Notes under the pieces: generated by a model | Databases searched by the model: none | Seen by the model: only the letters and a program-made list of their open reading frames with translations | What the model was told of the DNA's origin: nothing | Program-made: the position numbers and the translations under genes | Shown: piece by piece, positions 1 through 8,800 of the stretch | Numbering within the stretch: position 1 is the stretch's first letter | How the letters are laid out: each line of letters opens with the position of its first letter | NCBI GenBank assembly: GCA_963642705.1 | Contig: CAVIHU010000010.1 | Span: 1-64,000 of the forward strand | Direction: 5' to 3' | Origin: UBA11524 sp963642705 | GTDB taxonomy: Bacteria > Bacillota > Clostridia > Christensenellales > Aristaeellaceae | Length of the DNA stretch: 64,000 nt

Positions 1-85
1 ACGCATGTGCCATATCGATTTTGCTTCCATGGGTCATATCTCTTTACAACACAGAGCGGACAGCGCAAAATTTTGCTCAAACCCC

Positions 86-114
86 TTGAAAAAGCCTGAC
101 GGATGATGTATAAT
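86..114 (+). promoter_or_regulatory. Sigma-A-type promoter of the rpsF operon
   Basis: TTGAAA (86-91), a 17-base spacer and a perfect TATAAT (109-114) lie 67 bases before the rpsF start. Bases 1-85 contain nothing I can assign. Confidence 0.7.
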
Positions 115-180
115 CAATAACTGGCACATCCTTGCGCTGCACAGGATGCAGCGCCAAAAGTCCAAGAGGAGGTGAATGTG

Positions 181-570
181 ATGAATAGGTACGAACTGAC
201 CTACATCATCGATACTGCACTGGAGGAAACCGCTCGCAAGGAACTGATCGAGAAGGTTTCTGCCCTGATCGCTGCTAACGGTGGTGAGGTGGAAAAGGTT
301 GATGAGGAGCCCTGGGGAAAGGGTGCAAAGCGTCTTGCTTACCCCATCAACTACAAGACCGAGGGCTGGTATGTTCTGGTGACCTTCAAGGCGCCGGCTG
401 AGCTGCCTCGTGAGCTTGAACGCAATCTGGAGATCTACGAAGAGGTGCTTCGCTATCTCGTGGTTAAGCTGGAGGTCAAGCGCAGCAGCGTGAAGCCCCG
501 CGCACCCAAGGCCGCTCCCGTCGTGGAAGCGCCCGTTGAAGCCGTAGAAGCTCCTGCTGACGCTGAGTAA
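181..570 (+). CDS. rpsF: 30S ribosomal protein S6
   Basis: Ribosomal protein S6 of the small subunit, which binds 16S rRNA together with S18. The 129-residue product begins MNRYELTYIID and carries the central EPWGKGAKRLAYPI stretch typical of S6. Its tail is Ala/Pro/Glu-rich. I chose ATG 181 over the upstream in-frame GTG 172 because AAGAGGAGG (about 164-172) is at ideal spacing from ATG. It is the first gene of rpsF-ssb-rpsR, a conserved arrangement in Bacillota, and is read from the promoter at 86-114. Confidence 0.97.
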   Translation: MNRYELTYIIDTALEETARKELIEKVSALIAANGGEVEKVDEEPWGKGAKRLAYPINYKTEGWYVLVTFKAPAELPRELERNLEIYEEVLRYLVVKLEVKRSSVKPRAPKAAPVVEAPVEAVEAPADAE

Positions 571-607
571 TCAGCCTTCAGCATCGACCGAACAAGAGGA
601 TAAGCAG

Positions 608-1036
608 ATGAATAAGCTGACGATCATTGGTAACCTGACGCGCGATCCTGAACATCGCTCTGTTCGCGACGGCATCAGCGTATGTGATTTCACTGTTGCA
701 GTGAATCGCCGCAACAGCCGTCAGAACGCTGCAAACGGTCAGCCGGAAACGGATTTCTTCCGTGTAACGGCATGGCGCCAGTTGGCAGATCTCTGCAAGA
801 ATTATCTGACAAAGGGACGCAAGGTCTGCGTGGTTGGTCCTGTGTCTGCGCGCACCTATACCGCCAATGACGGCACCACCCGCGTTTCTCTCGAGGTCAC
901 GGCAGAGGACGTTGAATTCCTGTCCAGCCGCAATGAAGCAGGCGCGCCTGCTTCTTCCAGTGCACCGGCAGCACCTGCTGCGCCTACCGCACAGGACAGC
1001 GGCTATTTGGTTGAACCCGAAGATCTGCCTTTCTAA
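608..1036 (+). CDS. ssb: Single-stranded DNA-binding protein
   Basis: SSB coats single-stranded DNA during replication, repair and recombination. The 142-residue product starts MNKLTIIGNLTRDPEHRS and has the OB-fold signature TDFFRVTAWRQLADLC (about residues 48-63). A low-complexity Ala/Pro linker follows. It ends in the acidic tip EPEDLPF, the conserved C-terminal peptide that recruits partner proteins. An AAGAGG Shine-Dalgarno site precedes ATG 608. Its place between rpsF and rpsR is the classical Bacillota operon position. Confidence 0.97.
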   Translation: MNKLTIIGNLTRDPEHRSVRDGISVCDFTVAVNRRNSRQNAANGQPETDFFRVTAWRQLADLCKNYLTKGRKVCVVGPVSARTYTANDGTTRVSLEVTAEDVEFLSSRNEAGAPASSSAPAAPAAPTAQDSGYLVEPEDLPF

Positions 1037-1090
1037 TCAGCGTTATCCGCTGATTTTGCGTATCAAGTGAATGAAAAGGAGGTCACTCTC

Positions 1091-1348
1091 ATGTCTGAAG
1101 AACGTACTGAGCGCCGTCCGCGTCCGCGCGGAGGCCGTCGTCCGCGTCGGAAGGTCTGCTCCTTCTGCGTGGATAAGATCGAATACATTGATTACAAGGA
1201 CATCAATCGTCTGCGCCGTTTTGTGAACGAGCGCGGCAAGATTCTGCCCCGCCGTATGAGCGGCAACTGCGCAAAGCATCAGCGTCAGTTGTCCGAGGCA
1301 ATCAAGCGTGCACGTGCCATCGCGCTTCTGCCCTACACGGTAGACTAA
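1091..1348 (+). CDS. rpsR: 30S ribosomal protein S18
   Basis: Ribosomal protein S18, which pairs with S6 on the platform of the 30S subunit. The 85-residue product has an Arg-rich N-terminus. The S18 core follows: CSFCVDKIEYIDYKDINRL, then ERGKILPRRMSGNCAKHQR. The CxxC and the later Cys are the zinc-binding type of S18. AAAGGAGGTC (1075-1084) places the start at ATG 1091 rather than at the upstream in-frame ATG 1067. It is the last gene of the operon and is followed by a strong terminator. Confidence 0.97.
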   Translation: MSEERTERRPRPRGGRRPRRKVCSFCVDKIEYIDYKDINRLRRFVNERGKILPRRMSGNCAKHQRQLSEAIKRARAIALLPYTVD

Positions 1349-1363
1349 TTGCTGTATGAGAAA

Positions 1364-1397
1364 CTCCCTGCGTGTAACAGCGCAGGGAGCTTTTTTT
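1364..1397 (+). terminator. Rho-independent terminator of rpsF-ssb-rpsR
   Basis: A perfect 9-bp stem CTCCCTGCG / CGCAGGGAG with an 8-base loop is followed by a run of seven T, directly after the rpsR stop. Confidence 0.9.
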
Positions 1398-1426
1398 ATT
1401 GAAGGCGGCATCGGTCCATTCAACAT

Positions 1427-1450
1427 GCCGCTTCATTTGTGCGGTGTCGG
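1427..1450. repeat. Copy of the dispersed GCCTCATTTGTGCGGTATTGCC element
   Basis: Positions 1427-1450 match the right arm of a short intergenic element seen at least six times in this window (13168, 17022, 32076, 36871 and 58444 are others). Here it supplies the last codons and the stop of the DUF1015 gene on the minus strand. Confidence 0.55.
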
Positions 1451-2722
1451 CTGAATTTTCCGACACTCGATGTAAAATCGCTTGTCACGCGCATGCCCCA
1501 TCGAGAAGGTCTTGCGCGGCAAAATGCCGAGCTTCATGATGGCAGGGAAAAACGTATGCTTGTCCATCGGCGGCAGCAGGAAGCCCATCGCGTTCGGCGC
1601 ACTGCTCAGGCGGCGAAGCACATCGTCATCATGGATGTAGTCAATCGCGGCATCGGGATGGCGGCTCATGTAATCATCCAGCCACTTTTGAAGCGTCGCG
1701 ACAGGCAGCGCACCGGTCGGATGCTGGATATACACGGTCTTTTCGCTTTTCTGCGTGACGAGGGTGATTTTCTGCCCGTCATCCGACTTCGTGCCGTCGG
1801 ACAGGGCCATGCCGTGCGATTCGCAGTACGCCGCAAGGTCACGCTGTACGTCGTCCGGCAAAATGTTCGTCAGCACACGGTGAATCGGCTCGAAAATAAG
1901 CGCGTCATCATGGATGTTTTCCAGCTCAACCATGGCATAACGCGCCGGATGCACCGCCGCAGCCTCAGGTGAAAGCGTTGTTTTGATCTGCTCGTAATGC
2001 TTCTTTGCCGTTGCGAGCGAGTGATTGCCATCGCCGACCGCAAGCAGCAGCGGGTCATTCCCCAGCTTTGCCAGTAGCTGATGCAGCGCGTCCGCAATCG
2101 CATGCAGATCGTTTTCCGCCGTGACGCGCCAGCCGCGGACATGACCGCTCTGCTGCATCAGCTCGAAGTCATAGAGCGAATCAAGCTGCTCGCGCCGCGC
2201 GTACAGCGGCTCAAGAACGGTGCGGCTCGGGTCGTCAAGAAGCAGCATGACGTGGCTCGTTTCCAGCGGCGCACCGGTGCGTACTGCAAGGCGTGCAGGG
2301 AGACGCGCAGCGACTGTTTCTTCTGTCGGGCGGATGACGCTCTTCGTACCGTCGTAGCAGTACTGCTCCAAATCAACGCAGCAGACCAGCCCGAGGCGCC
2401 TGCCGGTCGATGTCGTGCGTTCAAGAAGAACAAAGCCGTCTTTCACGGCAGTCTCGAGCATTTTTTCCTGATCCGCCATTGCCGCGTGAATCCGGCTGAT
2501 GCGTTCAGGTGATGCGGGCAGTTCGCATTCAGGCAGTATCATTCGCAGTGCAGAAGGCTTTTTGCCGACAAGCCGGCTGACCTGCTGCCAGTAGGACGGT
2601 TCAGAGGTGTATTGGTCGCAGGCAACGCATGCCCATGCGGTCATATCCGTTCCGGACATCGGCAGGAGGAATGTGCCGGGCACGACGCCGATGCCTTGAA
2701 ATAGCGATTGGTGATCGGTCAT
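1433..2722 (-). CDS. DUF1015 family protein
   Basis: A 429-residue protein of the widespread DUF1015 family. These proteins are often annotated as conserved cytosolic proteins and their function is not established. Family features visible: GIGVVPGTFLLP near the N-terminus, then WACVACDQYTSEPSYW, and later LLAVGDGNHSLATAKKHYE, the most conserved block. I chose ATG 2722 because the minus strand shows AAAGGATG at good spacing. An in-frame ATG exists 33 bases upstream without a site. No neighbouring gene suggests a pathway. Confidence 0.85.
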   Translation of the reverse strand: MTDHQSLFQGIGVVPGTFLLPMSGTDMTAWACVACDQYTSEPSYWQQVSRLVGKKPSALRMILPECELPASPERISRIHAAMADQEKMLETAVKDGFVLLERTTSTGRRLGLVCCVDLEQYCYDGTKSVIRPTEETVAARLPARLAVRTGAPLETSHVMLLLDDPSRTVLEPLYARREQLDSLYDFELMQQSGHVRGWRVTAENDLHAIADALHQLLAKLGNDPLLLAVGDGNHSLATAKKHYEQIKTTLSPEAAAVHPARYAMVELENIHDDALIFEPIHRVLTNILPDDVQRDLAAYCESHGMALSDGTKSDDGQKITLVTQKSEKTVYIQHPTGALPVATLQKWLDDYMSRHPDAAIDYIHDDDVLRRLSSAPNAMGFLLPPMDKHTFFPAIMKLGILPRKTFSMGHARDKRFYIECRKIQPTPHK

Positions 2723-2804
2723 TGAAATGCATCCTTTCAGAAGTGTCATGAGCAATATTGTAAGGGGTTTTCATGAATCGATCAAGTTTTTTTGATGTAT
2801 TGTC

Positions 2805-3257
2805 TTATCCCTTTGCCAGTTTGTCGCGAATTTCAATCAGATGCCCTGCCTCTTCGCGAACGATGTCCAGAAACGCCTGCTTTGCCTCGCCCGTGCACTG
2901 CTCCGCGAATTTCGTGTACGTCTGCACGGCATTCTGCTCGCTCTCCATGGCATAGCGGTACAGCCCTTCAATCGTCGTCAGCGCGTTTCCTCGCGCCATC
3001 TCCGTCACGCCGCCCTGAAACAGCACCTCTGCGCCCATCGACTGTAACAGCAGCCTTTCCTCTGCCGACATTGCTGTCTGATCCCACATTTCCGTGAAGC
3101 GCTTTAAATGGCGTTTTTCGTCCGACAGCATGCTCTCAATGCCGCGGCGCACATCTGCATTATCCGTCAGCATCAGCGCACGCTCATACGTTCGAATCGC
3201 ACGGCGCTCCATTTCCATCGCGACCGTCAGCGCCTGCCCTTGTGTTTCTACAATCAC
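2805..3257 (-). CDS. Ferritin-like (rubrerythrin-type) protein
   Basis: A 150-residue all-alpha protein with two ferritin-like half-motifs. The first is MEMERRAI followed by SDEKRHLKR (E..ExxH). The second is AMESEQNAV followed by VREEAGHLIEI. These supply the Glu/His ligands of a di-iron centre. There is no rubredoxin tail, unlike the full rubrerythrin at 36257-36799. A role in peroxide or iron handling is inferred from family. It sits next to a redox-disulfide protein gene (3516-3728). Between the two lies a DnaA-box cluster. Confidence 0.75.
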   Translation of the reverse strand: MIVETQGQALTVAMEMERRAIRTYERALMLTDNADVRRGIESMLSDEKRHLKRFTEMWDQTAMSAEERLLLQSMGAEVLFQGGVTEMARGNALTTIEGLYRYAMESEQNAVQTYTKFAEQCTGEAKQAFLDIVREEAGHLIEIRDKLAKG

Positions 3258-3301
3258 TTCTGCACACCCTTTCCACAGCTTATTCCTTGTATCTCCACAA
3301 G

Positions 3302-3394
3302 TTATCCACTGTTATCCACAGACTTATCCACATTTTCGGCTATGTCCAGTGGATTCTACTGGATTTATCCACATTATCCACAGGGTTATCCCCA
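3302..3394 (+). other. DnaA-box cluster A
   Basis: Six DnaA boxes in 93 bases, all in one orientation. Four are perfect TTATCCACA (3312-3320, 3324-3332, 3365-3373, 3374-3382) and two differ at one base (3302-3310, 3386-3394). The segment is non-coding, between the ferritin-like gene and a terminator. No AT-rich tract or DnaA-trio is seen beside it, so it looks like an accessory DnaA-binding locus rather than the unwinding site. Confidence 0.8.
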
Positions 3395-3469
3395 TGGCGC
3401 GTGGATTGTTTTGTTTTTCACTGAAGTCCTTCAACCCGTTGATATTCCTGTATTTGCGGCATTCTGCTA

Positions 3470-3510
3470 TAAAAAAGAGGGCTTTTCACCCTTTCGGCGC
3501 AAAAAGCCCT
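3470..3510 (-). terminator. Terminator of the DUF1858 gene
   Basis: Read on the minus strand: AGGGCTTTT ... AAAAGCCCT (9-bp stem) followed by CTTTTTT. It lies directly after the stop at 3516. Confidence 0.8.
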
Positions 3511-3515
3511 GTTGA

Positions 3516-3728
3516 TTACTTGGTCTGGAAAGCTGCGTTCAGCTTTTCCACAAGCTCATTCACATCGTTGCCGTGCACCATCGCGGCTTCCTCGATCGTT
3601 TCCGCAGTGGAATGCGGGCAGTACAGGCAGTGCATGCCCATATCGGTGAAGATTTGCACGACTGCATCGATATTATCATCCGTGCACGCGCGGAGCACTT
3701 CGCCGACGGTCATATCCTGATTAATCAT
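3516..3728 (-). CDS. DUF1858 redox-disulfide domain protein
   Basis: A 70-residue protein of the DUF1858 / hybrid-cluster-protein-associated redox disulfide family. It begins MINQDMTVGEVLRA and carries the diagnostic pair GMHCLYCPHS (Cys34 and Cys37 from this start), a CxxC that could cycle between thiol and disulfide or bind a metal. ATG 3728 is chosen because AAAGGAAG lies about nine bases upstream. An ATG further out has no site. It has its own promoter at 3774-3802 and a terminator at 3470-3510, so it is monocistronic. Confidence 0.85.
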   Translation of the reverse strand: MINQDMTVGEVLRACTDDNIDAVVQIFTDMGMHCLYCPHSTAETIEEAAMVHGNDVNELVEKLNAAFQTK

Positions 3729-3773
3729 GATTTTTCTTCCTTTCCCGGTGCGTTTCATCCGCATCGTTTCTTT

Positions 3774-3802
3774 ATGATAAGGGATATTCTCGTTTCTGTC
3801 AA
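3774..3802 (-). promoter_or_regulatory. Promoter of the DUF1858 gene
   Basis: Minus strand: perfect TTGACA (3802-3797), 17-base spacer, TATCAT (3779-3774). Confidence 0.65.
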
Positions 3803-3908
3803 TGCCTTGAAGACAGTTTTTTCTTCCGTTCTTTCTTGCTTCCGATTTTCAGACTGTTTTCCATTCTGCTTTCAGGAGTGCTTCCGATTTTCCCCTTGAC
3901 CCTTCGAA

Positions 3909-4766
3909 TCAGTCTAAATCCACCGGTAAATCAGAATCGCTGAACGGATTTTCGCCGTCATATGCCTGCAGCGCGACCTTTTTGTTCTTCGAGACGGGCG
4001 CATTGTCCGCCGTCTGCACATGGACGGTCACGCCGCCCTGGTCGTCAAATTCTACCAGTATCATGTCACCCGGCTTCGTCATCGCGATGTACTCCGTATC
4101 CTGCGAACGGCTGCGCTTGGCATATTCGCGGATGACCTCCGTGCGCTCCCAGAAGTGCATCGGAATCATCAGCCGAGGCTTCATCACCATCGCGAAGTAG
4201 TTCGGACCGGCATCAAACATCATGCCAAGCCGCGGATCGACCGGGAAAAACGCGATGTCAATCTTCTGCCCTCTCAGCGTATCCATGACCTGCAGGAAAT
4301 CGCGCTCCGCTTCCTCGATTTCGTGCGGCGTTGCTTCCTCGCGCCAGTGCCAGTTGTTCAGATCGCCCGCATGGAACACGTTGGTGCCGTCAATCGTCAC
4401 AAGGTACGACAGCCCCTCATCCGTCGAGTCAAACGCCTTCACCTTCACGTGCTTCGACAGCTCCAATTCACCGCCGACGCCCATCCTCCGACCGTGCAGG
4501 CTCGCGTCCATCGTATCCGGCAGGATGTATGTCACTGGCGCGAACTGCTCCCACGTGTACACAATCGGGTCGAAGTGATCCTCATGTCCGTGACTGATGA
4601 ACACATACACCTCGGCGAAGTGGCTCAGGGATTCCGCCGTGATGCGCTGCGCCTCCGGCAGCTTCGCGCCGCGCCGACCCATCCAGTAATCGAAGACGAG
4701 CAGCGTTTCTCCGCACGCCACCGAAAAGCCGCTGTGGTAGTAGTATTTGACCGTCATCTGTTCCAT
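3909..4766 (-). CDS. Metallo-beta-lactamase-fold hydrolase, UlaG-like
   Basis: A 285-residue MBL-fold protein. Metal ligands are visible in FISHGHEDHFDP (HxHxDH) and in NVFHAGDLN further on. Late HF motifs (PMHFWERTE) complete the set. The opening TVKYYYHSGFSVACGETLLVFDYW resembles UlaG-like or beta-lactamase-superfamily II proteins, which hydrolyse lactones, phosphodiesters and similar substrates. The actual substrate is unknown. ATG 4766 is selected by AGGGGG on the minus strand about 10 bases upstream. A 45-residue longer in-frame version lacks such a site. It is transcribed alone from the promoter at 4864-4892. Confidence 0.8.
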   Translation of the reverse strand: MEQMTVKYYYHSGFSVACGETLLVFDYWMGRRGAKLPEAQRITAESLSHFAEVYVFISHGHEDHFDPIVYTWEQFAPVTYILPDTMDASLHGRRMGVGGELELSKHVKVKAFDSTDEGLSYLVTIDGTNVFHAGDLNNWHWREEATPHEIEEAERDFLQVMDTLRGQKIDIAFFPVDPRLGMMFDAGPNYFAMVMKPRLMIPMHFWERTEVIREYAKRSRSQDTEYIAMTKPGDMILVEFDDQGGVTVHVQTADNAPVSKNKKVALQAYDGENPFSDSDLPVDLD

Positions 4767-4863
4767 GAAACACGAGCCCCCTATGATGTACCGGTTTGTA
4801 CAGGTGAAGTATTTCGTTCCGGGCTTGTCCCTGCGGAGACCCGGTCTTTCTTCCCTCCCTTGT

Positions 4864-4892
4864 ATTATGCCACTAAAAACCCTTTTTGTCAA
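4864..4892 (-). promoter_or_regulatory. Promoter of the MBL-fold gene
   Basis: Minus strand TTGACA (4892-4887), 17-base spacer, CATAAT (4869-4864). This gives a leader of about 90 bases before ATG 4766. Confidence 0.65.
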
Positions 4893-4997
4893 ATTTTTAG
4901 TCATTTTTCGTAGGATGTCCCCATATTTTTAACTGTTTTGGGCGTGTTTTTTTGTATGTTTCCCACTTCAATGCCACGTATCCTTGTTTTTTCCCGG

Positions 4998-5807
4998 TCA
5001 GATGCGCCAGTATGTCATCTTCCGCTGATGGAAGGCTACCTGATACTTTCCTCCGAGCGACCGCACCATATCCTTTGCCCGCTCAATGTCGGCATAATCG
5101 CGCTGTTCATCGTGACTGTCGCTGCCGAAGGTGAAGTTTTCGCCGCCAAGCTCGATGTAGCGGCGAATCAGCGTCGAGTGCGCAAACGTGTCCCCCGTTG
5201 ACGCGTAGCCTGATGTGTTGACCTCGATGCACTTCCCGAGCGAAATCACATGACGGAAAATCGCATCAAACGCATCGGGTGCGTCTTCGTACACCAGAGC
5301 ACGCTCTTTCCCCGTGAAAATCGAAAATTTCGCCACGTAGCCGATATGGGCGATGCTATCGAAATCATCCCATGCAACGATGGACTCCGCCTTCGCCTCC
5401 GCATACTCCCGATACGCCTGCTGACGCGTCTTGCCTGCAAAATACACGCTTTCATACGGATCGACATTGTTGACGAGATGCAGCGACAGCAGCCGGAAGT
5501 CAAGCGGGAGCGAATCGAGCAGTTCCTTGATTCTGCCGCGGCAGACCGGATTGTCCCCGATTTCAATGCCGCTGCGGATGATTAACTGCGGATATTTCTT
5601 TCGGCATTCCGCGATGTCGGCAAACCAGTTTTCCCACACTGGCGGAACATCCATGCTTTTGTCCGGATGCTCCGGCTCGATGTGCTCCGTCAATGCGATT
5701 TCGTCCACGCCAAGTGATGCCATCCGCCTGCACAGCGCATCCATCGTCTGCCGACCATCCATCGAATGAGTCGTGTGAAGGTGATAATCCATTTTCCGTT
5801 GTTCCAC
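4998..5807 (-). CDS. PHP-domain histidinol-phosphatase-like protein
   Basis: PHP-family metal-dependent phosphoesterase resembling HisJ/HisK histidinol-phosphatase. Metal-ligand motifs: DYHLHTTHSMDG at the N-terminus, LTEHIEPEH, then GIEIGDNP, ending with a FGSDSHDE block. No other his gene is in the window, so the substrate is open. The start is uncertain. ATG 5792 begins at MDYHLHT, but the only good Shine-Dalgarno (AGGGGAG, 5824-5818) is 10 bases from GTG 5807. TTG 5816 is also in frame but too close. The start region overlaps a perfect parS site. It follows addA by about 18 bases, so co-transcription is likely. Confidence 0.8.
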   Translation of the reverse strand: MEQRKMDYHLHTTHSMDGRQTMDALCRRMASLGVDEIALTEHIEPEHPDKSMDVPPVWENWFADIAECRKKYPQLIIRSGIEIGDNPVCRGRIKELLDSLPLDFRLLSLHLVNNVDPYESVYFAGKTRQQAYREYAEAKAESIVAWDDFDSIAHIGYVAKFSIFTGKERALVYEDAPDAFDAIFRHVISLGKCIEVNTSGYASTGDTFAHSTLIRRYIELGGENFTFGSDSHDEQRDYADIERAKDMVRSLGGKYQVAFHQRKMTYWRI

Positions 5808-5815
5808 GTGAAACA
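5800..5815. promoter_or_regulatory. parS site 1 (ParB binding)
   Basis: TGTTCCACGTGAAACA, an exact match to the Bacillus-type parS palindrome, lying in the translation-start region of the PHP gene. It is one of three perfect copies within 3.8 kb. Confidence 0.95.
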
Positions 5816-5825
5816 ATCTCCCCTG

Positions 5826-8800
5826 TTATGTCGTTTCTTTTTCCGGCACGCGATACGCCTGATTCCTGCTGAGCGAATACAGCCACATTTCGCGCACGGG
5901 ACGTTTCGTGATGCCCTGCAATGCGAGCGAATACCAGTTCAGCTGCATGGTGTATTTTTCAATGAATGATGCCGAATCATCGATAAAGTCCGTCTTGTAG
6001 TCAAGGAGAATCCATGCGCCGTCCTCCTCGAACACGCAGTCAATCACACCCTGCAGCAGCTGCGTATCCTCGCCGTCCAGCCGGTAATTGAACGCCCATT
6101 CTCTTCGTACCTTGGCGCTTTTCAGCATCCGCTGCCCGAGCGAGCTCTTGAAATATCCCGTTATCGCGGGCTGACGAATCTGCCTGAGTTCAGCCTCGCT
6201 CAGAATTCCCTGCTGACGCATCCGTTGCAGCTCCTCGCGCACGACAGCCGAAACATCATCACACGTTCGCACCTGTTCCAACGGAATCAGCGATAGCGCC
6301 CGGTGCGTCAGCGTGCCGCGCTCAGCCGCCGTCATCTGATGCTCCTCCATGAAAGCCGGATGCCTCGGAAGCTCAGAAAGAACCAGCGGCGTCCCCTGCT
6401 CATCGGCTTCGCGCTTCATGGGCGCATCCTCATCAATATCGATCAGCGGCGGCGAATTCTGTTCGCGCTTCTTCTTTGCCAGCGCGCTGACCGACGTTTT
6501 CAGCGGTTCGTATGCCTTTCTCGGCATCTCCTTTTTAAACGGCTCTGTCCTGTTTTCAGCGCCCAGCAGCCTGAGAATCGATTCCAATGAAGTCGAATCC
6601 TGTCGAATGTTTTCCACAGGCTTTCCGCAAAAATCATCGCAATCCTCGTAATTCCATGGCGTTGCGTCCTGTGGATAACTTGTGGATTGTTTATGCTCAT
6701 CGGTGTATATCGCTTGCATAACCCAGTTGATCATGCTGCCGGACGACAGGATCCGGTGATTGCTTTCCGGCATCATCCACTTTTCACGGTTCTTTTCATC
6801 AACCACTGCAAACAGCTCAAGATCAGTTTTCGCCCGCGTCATCGCTACATAGAGCAGCCGTGCACGCTCCGCAAGCTCATCCATTTGCCGCTGCGCCTCG
6901 AATGCGTCGCTGATGCATGTCTTTCTGCGAATGTTCATCGATCGATTGACGTAAGGCAGCACCATGCCTAACTGCGTGTGAAGCTGCATCGCGCTCCTTT
7001 GCACCCGTACCATTGACTGCGACAAATTCATCAGAAATACCACGGGAAACTCAAGCCCCTTTGATTTGTGCATCGTCATCACGCGCACGAGGTTTTCATT
7101 TTCGCCCAGCATCTTCGCCGAAATGCTGTCGCCGCCGCGCTGCTGCTCATCCATTCGGCAGATGAAGCCCGTCAGCGTCTCGCCGCCCTCATCCTCATAT
7201 GATTTCGCCCGTTCAAACAGCATCCGCAGATTCGCCTGACGCAGCTCCCCCTTCGGAAGCGCCCCGACCGATGCATAATAGCCCGACGACGTCATCAGAT
7301 GCCATATAAAATCGGAAAGCGGCATCACATCTGACTCGAAGCGCAGCGTGTCAATCTGACTTCTTGCATTTCGGCACTTCTGTGCAAGCTTATCCTTTTC
7401 CTCACATTTTTTTGCAAATGCCTCATAGAAAGGCATCTTTTTGCCCTTCAACGTCAGCCGAATCTCAGCAAGTTCCTGATCCGTGAACTTGAACGGCACC
7501 ATTTTGAGCACCGAAATCAGCGGCAAATCCTGCTTTTCATTGTCCAGCAGGCTCAAAAACGTTTTCATATCACGAATCTCAGGCAGCTCAAAGAAGCTTT
7601 CCTCGCCGTCATAGAACGTCGGAATACCGGCGTTTGTTAATTCTTCGACGATAATCGGCGCGATGTTCGCCGTTTGCGACAGCAGAATGACGATATCCCT
7701 GTATCGAATCTTCTTGTCCTGATCGTTCACGATCGCCTGAATACGCGCCGCTGCAGCACGTGCCTCCATGCGGATTGCCGGCTTGCTCTCCTGCGTCTCC
7801 TTCTTTTTCGGCACTTTGCTTTCATCAATCAGGTGCACCGTGACCGGCGGCTCATTTTCCTTCGCGCCGAGCCCGCATATCAATTCATCCTCCGGTCCGT
7901 ATGTCAGCTCAGTGACTTCTGGCTTCATCGTTTGCCGGAATACGCGGTTCGTCGCGTCAAGCACATTATATGCGCTGCGGAAATTCTGCTGAAGGATGAT
8001 TCGCCGTTCCTCCGCCTTTTCTTCGTCCGAAAACGTGCGCATCCGATGCAGAAACAGCGTCGGATCCGCCTTGCGAAAGCGATAGATGGACTGCTTGACG
8101 TCGCCGACCATGAAAAGACTGTTCTTTTCCCCGTGAATTGCCTGAATGATGGCATCCTGCACCTGACTGACGTCCTGACATTCATCAACGAAAATCTGGT
8201 CAAATTCATCCTGCATCTGCGTGCAAACATCTGGATTTTCAAGAATCTCCATTGTAAATTGTTCCATATCCCCGAAATCCATCACGTTTCGCTTGCCCTT
8301 ATCCTCCAGAAAATGCGCATGCACGCGCTGAATCAGGCAGTTCAATCCGCGCATCTGCTGCTGAATGACCGGAATTTCCCGCTTCGTCTGCTCATGATCG
8401 TTGTTCAGAATATTGCTGACCTTCTCGATACGCTTCTTCATTTGCGTCCGCACATCGCTGAACTGCTTGCCCCACTCCTTTTGCTCTTCTGTCTGTTTCG
8501 TCACGCGCTTGAGCGTCGGCAGCTTGAACGTCCTGAGCGTCCCTGCAAGCGTCGGCAAATCTTCCTGAACGGCCAGCAGCGATTGAACCGCCTCCTCATC
8601 CAGTTGTATTGCCTCTTTTCGCTCCGGAATTGCATCCGGCAGCTCCATCATCCTGCGCAGCTTTTCAAGCTCATCCGGCAATGCTGACAGCTCCATGATC
8701 GCCGTTTTTTCCATCACGTGAAACCACGGTTGATCCTTAATTGGCTGATTATATGCGTCAATTTTCTCCGACAGCCATTGAAACGGCTTCGGGATCGCCA

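Noticed and set aside
1..85. Possible end of a gene before rpsF
   Set aside because: No open frame with recognisable content reaches the window edge.
3242..3424. Short plus-strand frames over the DnaA-box cluster at 3.3 kb
   Set aside because: They are made of repeated TTATCCACA translations and lack start signals; the segment is better explained as binding sites.
8711..8726. Sequence with CACGTGAAAC inside addA resembling parS
   Set aside because: Only about 11 of 16 positions match and the left half is wrong, so it is not counted as a parS site.
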